In this document: piece after piece, positions 13,167 through 22,905 of the stretch
Numbering within the stretch: the first letter of the stretch is position 1
Layout: the number at the start of each line of letters is the position of its first letter
NCBI GenBank assembly: GCA_017893485.1
Contig: CM030364.1
Coordinates: 206,385,384-206,449,383, forward strand
Source of the DNA: Hemerocallis citrina
Taxonomy: Eukaryota > Streptophyta > Magnoliopsida > Asparagales > Asphodelaceae
Length of the DNA: 64,000 nucleotides
Reading direction: 5' to 3'
Notes under the pieces: generated by a model
What the model saw: only the letters and a program-made list of their open reading frames with translations
Database searches by the model: none
What the model was told of the DNA's origin: nothing
Translations under genes and position numbers: made by a program

Positions 13167-13764
13167 TGTTGCCGCTAAATCTGGTGTGGGGGCAAACAGA
13201 TAGTATTTGTGGATTCTTAGGAATACTGAATAGCAAACCTGTTACCTGTTCCATCGGAGTTTGACGCTGACTCCTGCCATACACCTGCAAAAAGTGCGAG
13301 ACACCAAGGTTGTTCCCAGCGACGCACCCTCCGACGCTCAAGTCAGTAATCAGGAATGATTATGAGAGAACGCAAAAACTAGGAAAAGATTGATTACCTC
13401 TTAATGGAGATGGATGGGGGGTATTTATAGGCACCACTGGGATCAGATTAGGAATGTAATCCCGCTGTGGTTAGATAAGGAATGTAATCCCTAAACCCCA
13501 GTGAAGGGATAGATATGAATCAGGGCCGTTGATTAGGATTTAATCAGAAACCCTAATTCTATCCCTTCTGGACCGGGTTTGCTGCGGGTGGGAACCCGCA
13601 CCCAGTTGAGACAGATCCGTTTGCGGGTATGTGGGTCTTCGGGGAAGAGAACCAGTACCCGCTTCAGACCCGTTGGTAGGTGAAATTACCATTTTACCCC
13701 TAGGCTTCAAGATTCTTGTCCGATTTGGACGGTTCCGATTTAACCCCCTTTTTTAGCCATATTA
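13167..13764 (-). repeat. 3' LTR of Tat element
   Basis: Direct repeat of 25,666-26,262. On the plus strand it starts tgttgccgctaaat and ends agccatatta; the partner ends agccatatca, so the terminal CA of this copy has mutated to TA. A minus-strand TATA box (ctataaata, read from 13,422-13,430) lies in the middle. It also includes a tandem-like pair of gattaggaatgtaatcc-type blocks near 13,445-13,490. Confidence 0.95.
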
Positions 13765-13766
13765 CG

Positions 13767-13780
13767 AGCCCCCCACTTCT
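13767..13780 (-). other. polypurine tract of Tat element
   Basis: On the minus strand the bases just before the 3' LTR read agaagtggggggct, a purine-rich run in the expected place for plus-strand priming. Two non-purine bases near the LTR are unremarkable. Confidence 0.6.
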
Positions 13781-14170
13781 AAAGACTGAGTTTGATTAGC
13801 CTTTGAGGAGTAGTTTAACTGTTTTAATGGCTAGTAGAGTTGTATCGGAGTCCAAATGGAGGGTTTTGAATCTCGAAGGGGGTAGTGAGGTGATTTTTCA
13901 AGCTGTAAGCTGTCCTTGAGCTTCTCTGGATATTCGGCGGTTTTTATCTATTTTTTTGGATTATTTATTTAATTTTACGATGTGTTAACCAGTCGTTCGG
14001 GGGTCTTAACAACACATTCCAGGCAATAATTGTTCGTTCAGGAGCTCAAAAATATTCCCCCGAATTTGTAATTATTTTCTAGAATTTCTAGTTAATTTTT
14101 CCGAATTTTTAGTAATTTTTTCGCAATTTTTAAATAAATAAAACGATTAAAATAAATAAAAACTAATTTT
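13781..14170. other. AT-rich spacer in Tat 3' region
   Basis: Between the polypurine tract and the promoter-like repeats there is AT-rich sequence with no frame of note and no repeat that I recognise. Confidence 0.6.
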
Positions 14171-14800
14171 TAATACCTATTTATGGCGTGGCGCGATCTG
14201 GGCCCTCCTTCAGCATCGAGCGCGATTTTCTGGGCGATCGGACGATCCACATTCCTCGGCAGATAGCTTCTTCGTATACGAGGGTCGGTTCCTCGTCCCA
14301 TCGGCTCGGCTGCTCGGCACCTAGCTCGGAATCAGCTGAACTACGTGGCGTGATCCTGAGCGTCCATCTCAGCATGGATCCCCAAAAAGCGCTATCTTGT
14401 CGTTTAGCGAACGTGGCAAGATCTGGGCCGTCCATCATGACGAGCGCGTTTTTTGACAAGATCCAACGGCTGAGAAGGGTCGGCAGATTTTTTCTCCATA
14501 TATGAAGGTCGGTTCCTCGTCCCCTCGGCTCGGCCGCTCGACACCTAGCTCGGAATCAGCCGAACTACGTGGCGCGATCCTGAGCGTCCATCATTGCGTG
14601 AATCACGAGGACTGGGTTCAGATCACGAAAAAATGTTATTTTGTCGTCTTGTGGGAGTGGCGCAATCTGAACCGTCCATCGAGTTTTGACACGAATTTTG
14701 GAGAGATCTGACGGTGATTCAGCCTCGGAAAGATTTTTCTCCATATATGAGGGTCGGTTCCTCGTCCCCTCAGTTCGGAGGCTCAGTGTCATTAGCCGAG
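14171..14800 (+). promoter_or_regulatory. tandem TATA-containing promoter-like units
   Basis: Three imperfect copies of a ~230-bp unit precede the antisense gene. Each contains gtggcgcgatct or a variant, cgtccatca, ttttctccatatatga and ggtcggttcctcgt; the last motif starts at 14,283, 14,507 and 14,752. Copies two and three have a clear TATA-like ccatatatga (about 14,497 and 14,741); in copy one it has decayed to cgtatacga. A fourth copy lies at 18,811-18,860, on the far side of the antisense gene. A separate TATA-like ttataag at about 15,011, closer to the gene, is followed by a pyrimidine-rich leader. Which one is used cannot be told from sequence alone. Confidence 0.5.
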
Positions 14801-15220
14801 GTATGGAGTTAGACGTTTTGAAGGGACTCAGTAGCTCGGTTGCTCAGCCAAGCTGTTCGATAGCTCGGCTTGGCCGTCCGGTGGCCGAGTCGTGGATTTA
14901 AGTGGTTTGAGGAGTCTTTGTTTTCGAAATGTCGCAACTCTCCGCTTTGGCGCTTTGGCTTCTTAGTGGGCTTTTTAGATTCCCAAGGAAGCCCAACATC
15001 AGACTGGGGTTATAAGCTCCCACTCCCCCACCCCCAAGCTTATTTCTCACTTTTTACTCCAAACTTTCACTTTTACTCTCTGTGTTCTCTGCTAGCGGCG
15101 ATTTTTGCTCCAAGGCGGTTGCGTTAGCTGTCGCGTGGGCCAGGCAATTTCCGGCGAACTTATTCCGACCGTGAACGTCACTTCAAGGTCAGTTTACTTG
15201 CCTTAGCCTTTTTTCTAGAG

Positions 15221-17451
15221 ATGTCAAGGGTGGACTCGGGGAGTGAGGCCTCGTCCTCGAGCGACAGTGGTGCCGAGGAGAGGAGGCAAATGGAGATTCG
15301 AAGGAAAGGGAAGCAGGTTGCCAAGCCATCCGTGGTCGAGGCGAAGAAGAAGAAGAAGAAGGGGGTAGTGTCCCAATCTCCTGTAGTCGAGGAGATTGTG
15401 GAGACACCGAGGCAAGCCCCTGAGTCGGGCTGGTACCCTTGTGTACTGTCCGGGCATGCTGGGGTCAGGCAATACGAGGGCGGCCTCATGAAGAAGGTGA
15501 TCCTAGGTCAGTCGGAGGTATACGAGGAGAACAACCCGGTTCTAACCACCGAAGTGGACGAGATTGCGACGGTGTTATCCGAGAAGGATCTGCTCCGGAT
15601 CAGAAGAGGGTTCGCCATCCCTCCGAAGTACAAATTGATTCTTCCCGGCCCGGGGATGCGGGCGAACTCTAAACTGTCGTCGTCGGATATGTGCATGTTC
15701 GACTACGACTCGCTGAACGCGGGTTGCGCTTTCCTCTGCACCCCTTTGTTCTTCAGGTCCTCGGGTGGTACTGCCTCGCGCCTACTCCATTCATGCCAAA
15801 CACCTGGCGCCATGTGAACGCCTTCTTGCTGCAGTGCCATAACGCCGAGGTCAAGCCAGACCTGACGATCTTCCGGAGCATGTATTGGGTTCACAGAATG
15901 CACAAGACCGAGCATCGTTACTATCTGGCTCCGAGGAAGGGCGTTCGGATCATAGAGAACCCGGAATCGATCAAGGGTTGGAAGGAGAAGTTCTTCTTGT
16001 TGAGGGAGCCCTCGATGCTGAAGGTTCCGACCCAGTGGAAAGTAGAGGTGCCAAAGTTTTCGAGGGCCGACCCGGTACTGACTGCGGTCGAAGAGGAAGT
16101 GGTGGGGAAGATCATGGCTCTCCCGATGTTGAGCTGGAGGGAGATGATCGAGGAAGTGCTACACGGGCCGGGCCTCAATCCGATCGACCCATGTACGCTC
16201 CTGACATCTCACAATACATTTTTTTTCTTCCAAGTTTTTGGCTCGTTTTACTTACTTGTCGTTTGTTTGTTGCTTGAAACAGAAGCGCTGAAGATGGACT
16301 TTTTGGCGGTGATGAACGATCGAGGCAAAGTTGCCGATGGAAGGAAGAGGAAGAGGCCGAGTACGACCGCCTCGTCTGGTCGGCCTCCTAAGGTTGCCTC
16401 GGCTATTTCTCCGCCTCCCCCCGTTGCTGAGGTCCCCTCGCCGACGGTAGTCACTGTCGCCGACCCCTCGGCTCCTGATGCATCTGACACGGCCAGTGAG
16501 GCCTTCGACGTGACGGCGGTGCTGACGCTCCAGGCTCTGCCATTGACCCCTCAGGCCGAGGTGATCTTGACCGAGCAGCATAAGCAGCTGTTCGTCCCGA
16601 ACTGGCACGTCAAGAACCACGACGGCTTCCTCGGGAATTCGCAGATGTCCATGCAGGCCGTCAAGCATTTGGCGACCCCGAAGGACCGAGCTGCGCTGAA
16701 GGCGGGGACGGTTGGCGACGATACCTATGAGGTCGCTCGGTCGCTCGTATCGGTAAGTATCGCGTACTTTCCCTTGAGAATTTCTTTAAGTCTGTCGTTC
16801 GGCTCTTACCTTGTTCTCACTATCGTTTTGTTTTGGCAGGCCACTCGTCACTTTAACCATCTCCTTGAAGCGTTCGCCGAACAGGAGAAGGAGTTGAAGG
16901 CCGCCAGTGATAAGGACAGGGCGGACAAGGTGAAGGCGATTCGGCAGCTCGAAGCAGAGCAAAGGAGAGCCGAGGGCTTGGAGGTCCAGGTTGCCAACCT
17001 TGTGGCCGACCTGGAGCGAGTAAAGGGGCGGCTCCCTGAGGAGGCTGCCAAAGCTGCCAAGGCTGCCGAGGAGCTGGCGGCGTCAGCGAAGGCCCTGGCG
17101 GAGGTGAAGGCGGAGAAGGATGCCTTGGCGACGAAGATCAGGGCTGAGGTCGAGGCCGAGGCGAAGGCACATATGGCCTCGAACATGGAGAAGTCCTACC
17201 AGAAGGTGCTCGACCATGTTCAGGACCGCGTCCTCGGCTTTCAGCGGGTCGGCTACAGATTGTGGCCCGGATCCGCATCAGATGGCGAGGAGGAGGGAGG
17301 CGAAGCGGAGGAAGGTGACGAGGGAGAGGGCGACGAGGAGGAGGAGGTGGTCGCCGATGTTGTGGTGACAAACCCCCAGGCCGGGGCGAGAAATGAGGGG
17401 CCGTCTGGCGAAGCGCCTGTGGTCGAGCCGACGACGCAGGTGGACCCCTGA
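15221..17451 (+). pseudogene. antisense gene of Tat element, with two putative introns
   Basis: This gene runs opposite to gag-pol. The start at 15,221 opens MSRVDSGSE, then a Ser/acidic stretch, a Lys-rich patch, a globular region (about residues 70-330) with motifs such as IPPKYKLILPGPG and LHPFVLQVLGWY, a basic/Pro-rich segment, and a long Ala/Glu/Lys coiled coil ending in an acidic tail. A one-base frame change near 15,700-15,725 splits it into two frames. Two candidate introns are visible: 16,193-16,282 (gtacgc...aacag) and 16,753-16,839 (gtaagt...ggcag). Both are multiples of three and free of in-frame stops, so the frame stays open spliced or unspliced. GC-rich codon use contrasts with the AT-rich surroundings. 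Similar coiled-coil proteins are often predicted in plant genomes; their biochemical role is unknown to me. The homologous gene at 48,722 supports its reality. Confidence 0.7.
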
Positions 17452-17599
17452 TCTTCTCGTCTTTTTGTAATTTTGTTTTCTTTTTTTTTCTTTTCAAAAA
17501 TGTAACGCCTTTTTGCGGACTGGCCACCGCCTTTTTTTATGAATGAAAATTTTATCTCGAATTTTTCCAAGTGTTTGGGTCGGTCTATAGTCTTCCAGT

Positions 17600-18336
17600 T
17601 GTGACGTTCTTGTATTTCAAATCCTCGAACATGCCCCAAACACCATAGCAGCTCGGCGTCGTGCCGAGCTGTTTAAGCAATCTCGCGAGGCTCGCCTCGA
17701 GGGTGAAATCGAGCTGATCAGGAGGGTGTCGCTCAACGTGGAGAAGAGGAACAGCGAGCTGCTGGCCGAGGTGCACCATCTCCGGATAGTTGAGGAGGAG
17801 CTCTCGGCGAAGGAGGCGGAGCTAGCCTCGATGCTGGCCGAGTGAGATGAGTTCGCGAAGAAGGTCGAACAGCTGCAGAGGGTCACGGTCGACAAGAGCA
17901 TCGAGGTGACTAACTTACGTCGAATCATTTCGATAGCGCTGAATGTCCCGGTTCGGCGAAACTCCCTCGATTCAAGATAATGGTTAAGGACGACACTCTG
18001 AAAGATAGGATTGTTGAGCTCAAGGAGGAGGTGGCTCGTCTGAAGACTCAGCTCGTGAGGGCTAATGTCCGCAGCACCTCCTGCACTCGTGAGGAGAGAG
18101 AGCGAGGGATCACCTTCTACGAGCTCGCAACTCGTCCTCAAGTCATTGGTCGGACAGCAGCCGACGCACAAAGCGGAGTAGCTGTTAGCTTGAGTGGAGC
18201 CTCGGTCGGAGCCACCGTTAGGCTCAGCGGTGAGGCAGAGTCCCAGTTCGTCGGCCTAGAGACAAGCTCGGAGGTGAAAAGACGAAAACCCCGATTGTCT
18301 CTAAATCGGAACGTCCCTGTTCCGAGGAGGCGCTGA
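17600..18336 (+). pseudogene. second coiled-coil reading block, broken
   Basis: After a ~150-bp T-rich gap downstream of the antisense gene, coding-like sequence resumes: a frame from about 17,640 encodes a Glu/Leu/Arg-rich coiled coil (for example AKEAELASMLAE), hits a TGA at about 17,842, continues to about 17,940, then shifts frame into MVKDDTLKDRIVELKEEVAR from 17,980 and ends at 18,336. It resembles a duplicate or a further exon of the antisense gene's coiled-coil region. With a stop and a frameshift, it is probably non-functional in this copy. Confidence 0.5.
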
Positions 18337-18884
18337 ACGAGTGGCGTCGAGCTTTAGACTTGCGTCGTACTTCTTGTTGTAATGACATACCTTGTAAATT
18401 TTTCGAGTCGTTTTTTTCGCTGTAACTCTTTGCCTTGTAAATTTATCACGTTGTTTCAATAAAATCGATGTTGCTTTGCTCATTGTTGTGCCGTAGTTGC
18501 CTTACTTGAACCATAAGGACCCCTAGTTATCTTCTTCGAGTGTTTTAGCTGTGGAACTTTAGTTTTTTGCTCGGAGTATACCAAGGCAACTTTGCACTTC
18601 CGCGGTGCGATAGCTCGGATTTCGGACGCAGTCCACGTGGCTCAATCTAGATGGTCGATCATGATCGTGGCACGCATCACGAGGTGGGAGGCACGAGTTC
18701 CGAGAAAACACTATCTTGTCGTTTTGTGGACACGTGGCACGATCTGATCCGCTCATCAAGTCCTAGCACAGACTTCGGGGTGATCTAGCAGTGAAACCGG
18801 TTCGGCAGAATTTTTCTCCATATGTGGGGGTCGGTTCCTCGTTCGCTCGGCTCGGGGTATTGAGTGAGCGCAGTCGAGCCGAAC

Positions 18885-19700
18885 GCTGGACTCCGAACCA
18901 CCGTCAGAGTTGCTCGACGGTTGTGGGAGCAGTTCCGAATGGCGACCTACTTCTAGCTCGCTTACGAGTGAACTTACGAAGTAGAATCGAGCCAAGTGTT
19001 GGACTCCGAACCATCGGTAGAGTTGTTCAACGGTTGTGGGAGCAGTTCCGAATGGCGACCTACTTCTAGCTCGCTTACGAGAGAACTCGCGAAGTAGAAT
19101 CGAGCCAAGTGTTGGACTCCGAACCATCGGTAGAGTAGTTCAACGGTTGTGGAAGCAGTTCCGAATGGCGACCTACTTCTAGCTCGCTTAAGAGCGAGCT
19201 TGCGAAGTAGACTCGAGCCAAGTGTTGGACTCCGAACCATCGTAGAGTAGTTCAACGGTTGTGGGAACAGTTCCGAATGGCGACCTACTTCTAGCTCGCT
19301 TAAGAGCGAGCTTGCGAAGTAGACTCGAGCCAAGTTTTGGACTCCGAACCATCGGTAGAGTTGTTCAACGGTTGTGGGAGCAGTTCCGAATGGCGACCTA
19401 CTTCTAGCTCGCTTAAGAGCGAGCTTGCGAAGTAGGCTCGAGCCAAGTTTTGGACTCCAAACCATCGGTAGAGTTGTTCAACGGTTGTGGGAGCAGTTCC
19501 GAATGGCGACCTACTTCTAGCTCGCTTAAGAGCGAGCTTGCGAAGTAGGCTCGAGCCAAGTTTTGGACTCCGAACCATCGGTAGAGTAGTTTAATGGTTG
19601 TGGGAGCAGTTCCAAATGGCGACCTACTCCTAGCTCGCTTAAGAGCGAGCTTGCAAAGTAGACTCGAGCCAAGTTTTGGACTCCGAACCATCAGTAGAGC
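18885..19700. repeat. 113-bp tandem array with hairpin units
   Basis: About seven copies of a 113-bp unit. The motif ttgtggga recurs at 18,921, 19,034, 19,147, 19,259, 19,372, 19,485 and 19,598, spacing 112-113 bp. Each unit holds an inverted repeat: ctacttc, then agctcgct-taag-agcgagct, then gaagtag, giving a stem of about 15 bp with one small asymmetry. The first two units have an imperfect inner stem, while the later ones are perfect. The array lies between the 3' ends of the convergent antisense gene and pol. Variable 3' tandem repeats are known in Tat/Ogre elements and have been proposed to seed satellites. Confidence 0.9.
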
Positions 19701-19874
19701 GAAGAGTAAAGGCAGAGAGAAGTAACAACTTTTACAAGTAAAATATGAAAAAGCCCTTTATTAATGACTAATGGTCGGCTGCTTCTAAAGTTGCTAGCTG
19801 TTATTACAAGAGAGAAAATAAAAGAAAAACATTACAAGTAATAGGAGGGGAACGGTTCGACATCCCAAAAAACA
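19701..19874. other. pol 3' flank
   Basis: A short AT-rich stretch lies between the hairpin array and the integrase stop codon. It carries no frame or signal that I can support. Confidence 0.5.
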
Positions 19875-21053
19875 TTACAAGTATTTTAGAAGATGATCGG
19901 CATTCCAGGTCCTGGGGATCTCTCTGCCTCCGAGATCTTCTAGTCTGTATGTCCAAGGCCGAACTTCTTTGACGATCTTATAGGGTCCCTCCCAATTTGG
20001 AGCCAGTTTGCTCTTCTGACCGGGAAAAGAGATTGCTAACTTTCTGAGGACCAAGTCCCCTTCTTTGAGGTCGGTAGGGCGGACTCTCTTGTTGTATGCC
20101 AACTCGATCCTTCTTCGGTAACCTTGTTGACGAATGGTAGCTCTTTCTCGGATCTCATCGATCAGATCTAGATTTGCTCGGAGTTCTCTGGCATTCTGTT
20201 CTTCCTCATAAGCCATTAGTCGAGGAGAGGGTATTCCAACTTCTAGGGGGATCATGGCTTCAAACCCAAAGGTGAGGTTGAATGGGGACTCGCCTGTGGG
20301 GATCCGTTTTGTGGTGCGGTAGTTCCACAACACGTTGGGGAGCTGATCGACCCATAAACCTTTGGAACATTTATCCAACCTCTTCTTAATGTCGGAGAGG
20401 ATCTGTCTGTTAGCATTCTCGACTTGGCCATTCGACTGGGGATGGAAAACAGAGGAGAATCGGTGTTGGATGGCAAGGTCTTCGCATAGAGCTCGGAATG
20501 CAGCCCCGGTAAACTGGGTTCCGTTGTCTGTTATGAGGACCCGCAGGATGCCGAATCGGCAGATTACGCTCTTCCAAAAGAACTAAACTACCTTGTTCTC
20601 GATGATCGTGGCCAAGGGCTCGGCCTCTATCCATTTTGAGAAGTAGTCGATTGCCATGACTAAGAATTTGAACTGGCCGGGAGCCGGTGGAAATGGCCCT
20701 AGTAAATCCATCCCCCACATTGCGAAAGGGATCTGACTTGATAGGGAAGTGAGTGGAGCTTGTGGGAGGCGTCGGATGTCGGAGTACTTCTGACAAGAGT
20801 TGCATTACCGAACGTGTCGTTCAGCGTCTCGTAGGAGAGTGGGCCAGAAATATCCGTAGTTCAACACTTTGCGGGCTAAGTATCTGGATCCCGAATGTGC
20901 CCCGCCGATGCCCTCGTGGAGTTCTTGTAGGGCATAGTCGGCCTGCTCGGGGGAGAGACATCTCAGGTAAGGCCTGCCGTCTACCTGTGTGAAGGAGTGT
21001 TTATATAGGATGGCTCCGATTAATGTGTAACGCTCGGCTCGGGTTCTCACTCT
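19875..21053 (-). pseudogene. Tat integrase, stop-interrupted
   Basis: Translation of the minus strand shows the integrase zinc region (HEGIGGAH, then CNSC), the catalytic core with the three acidic positions (in MDLLGPF, TDNGTQF and NGQVENANR) and a C-terminal region ending HLLKYL. The frame is constant but crosses TAA at 20,805-20,807 and TAG at 20,583-20,585, and it is cut off from the RNase H part by TGA at 21,054-21,056. No chromodomain is visible after the core, which fits Tat rather than chromoviruses. In an intact relative this would insert the cDNA into host chromosomes. Confidence 0.85.
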
Positions 21054-21626
21054 TCAAGCTTCCTTAGGATCTTCGGGGAGGAGCCCGTCCCTCAAGAATT
21101 CAACGAGCGGTTTCATCCAGTTGTCCTCAAGCAGGATAGGCAGCGACTCCATAAAGTCGGAAGTTTCGTCCTCTATACTTGGCTTCAGAAGGACCTCTAT
21201 CAAGACGGTCTGCTCAAGACCTTGAAGGGAGGAAGAGGCTAGTTTGGAGAGGGCATCGGCCTGAGCATTTTCTTCCCGGGGTATTCGTTGGATGAGGGCT
21301 TCTTCAAACAGTGCCATGAGGCTCTTGACCTTGGCTAAGTATTTAACCATCCTGTCATCGCGTGCTTCATACTCGCTGAGGACCTGATTTACGACTAGCT
21401 GAGAGTCGCTAAAGATCCGGAGGCGTTGCGCCCCTGCATTGCGAGCCATTCCAAGGCCGACTATGAGTGCCTCGTATTTTGCTTCGTTGTTCGAGGCCTT
21501 GAAGTTGATACGGAGGGAGTATTGGAGGATGAAGTCATCTGGGCCTGCCAGAATGACCCCAGCTCCGCTTCCCTCATTGCACGAGGATCCGTCCACATAA
21601 ACCGACCAGACAGGCGGTCCCTTCAT
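21054..21626 (-). pseudogene. second RNase H domain of Tat pol
   Basis: The segment starting VWSVYVDGSSC and running through NNEAKYEALIVGL, RIFSDSQLVVNQV and ENAQADALSKLA is a complete RNase H fold with its acidic residues (D in VDGSS, E in NEAKYEAL, D in SDSQLV, D in QADALS). Presence of this additional domain between the ordinary RNase H and integrase is diagnostic of the Tat lineage. The block itself is open, but it ends in TGA at 21,054-21,056 and is preceded by an in-frame TAG at 21,720-21,722, so it is only a fragment of a broken polyprotein. Confidence 0.88.
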
Positions 21627-22905
21627 CGCTTGGCTGAACTCGGGGATGGTACTATCGACTATGAATTCAGCTAAGGCCTGAGCCTTGATCGCGGTCCGAG
21701 GCTGATAAGTTATATCATGCTAGCTCAGCTCGATAGACCACTTCATAAGACGGCCGGAGGTCTCCGGCTTGTGGAGCACTTGCTTCAGCGGTTGGTCGGT
21801 AAAAATGACCACCGAATGGGACTGAAAATACGGGCGAAGCTTTCTCGCGGCCATCACCAGGGCATAAGCCATCTTTTCTATCTTCGGGTAGCAGAGCTCG
21901 GCATCCCGAAGTACTTTGCTCACATAGTAGATGGGCTTTTGAGCGGTCTTCTTCCCTTACTAAAACGGTGCTGAGGGTCTGCTCGGAGGCTGCCAGGTAG
22001 AGGTAAAGGGGTTCACCAGGAATGGGCTTGCTGAGGAGAGGAGGGTTGACGAGGTAAACCTTGAGCTGGTCGAACGACTCCTGCTGTTGCTGCCCCCATT
22101 CGAAACCTTTAGCCCCCCTGAGGGCCTTGAAGAAGGGGAGGCATTTCTCCCCGGATTTCGAGAGAAAATGCCCTATGGCGGCTAAGTGGCCCGTTAGCCT
22201 CTGAACTTCCTTAACATTCTTGGGAGGGGCCATGTCCAATATGGCCTTGATTTTCTCAGGGTTGGCTTCAATCCCTCGTTGGCTGACCATGAAGCCGAGG
22301 AACTTTCCTGACGAGACACCGAATGCACACTTGTTCGGATTGAGTCTCATGTTGTGCTTTCTCAGAACATCGAACGCCTCCTATAGGACAGTCACATGAT
22401 CGGCTCCTCGGATGCTTTTTACAAGCATGTCGTCAATATACGCCTCCATGTTCCGGCCGATTTGAGCTTGGAAAACCTTGTTGACGAGAAGTTGATATGT
22501 TGCGTCTGCATTCTTCAAACCGAAGGGCATAACCCTGTAGCAGTAGAGGCCCTGGTCGGTCACGAATGAGGTCTTCGGGATATCCGGAGGGAACATCTGG
22601 ATCTGGTTGTAGCCTGAGAAGGCGTCCATGAAGTTGAGGAGCTCATGTCCCGAGGTGGCATTAATCAGAGTGTCAATACTCAGAAGAGGGAAGGGATCCT
22701 TGGGGCAAGCCTTGTTGAGATCGGTAAAATCAATACAAATCCTCCAAGTCCCATTGGACTTCTTCACCATTACTACATTCAACAACCACTTGGGATAGTT
22801 CACCTCTTGTATGAACCGGGCCTTCAAGAGCTTGTCCACATCCTCTTTTATAGCTAGCTGGCGCTCGGGGGGCGGGGGGAACTTGCGCATCTTCTGTTGA
22901 ACCGG
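21627..22905 (-). pseudogene. Tat reverse transcriptase and first RNase H
   Basis: Reverse transcriptase motifs in order on the minus strand: NVVMVKKSNGTWRICIDFTD, FMDAFSGYNQI, VMPFGLKNADATYQ and the catalytic YIDDMLVKS, then the connection (KCAFGV, FLGFMVSQRGIEANPEKI, QRLTGHLAA) and RNase H (YPKIEKMAYALVMAARKLR). Damage is clear: a frame change near 22,905 separates this from gag-protease, TAG interrupts at 22,381-22,383, a second frame change lies near 21,950, and TAG interrupts at 21,720-21,722. The catalytic aspartates themselves are retained. Loss of function is inferred from the stops. Confidence 0.88.

Noticed and set aside
16848..17527. Ala/Ser- and Pro/Arg-rich frames opposite the antisense gene
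   Set aside because: They are shadows of the GC-rich coiled-coil coding region on the other strand.
18756..19691. Repeated Arg/Ser-rich frames on the minus strand
   Set aside because: They are translations of the 113-bp hairpin array, with no start context or conservation.
18885..19700. CRISPR-like array
   Set aside because: Units are directly adjacent with no unique spacers, in a plant retrotransposon.
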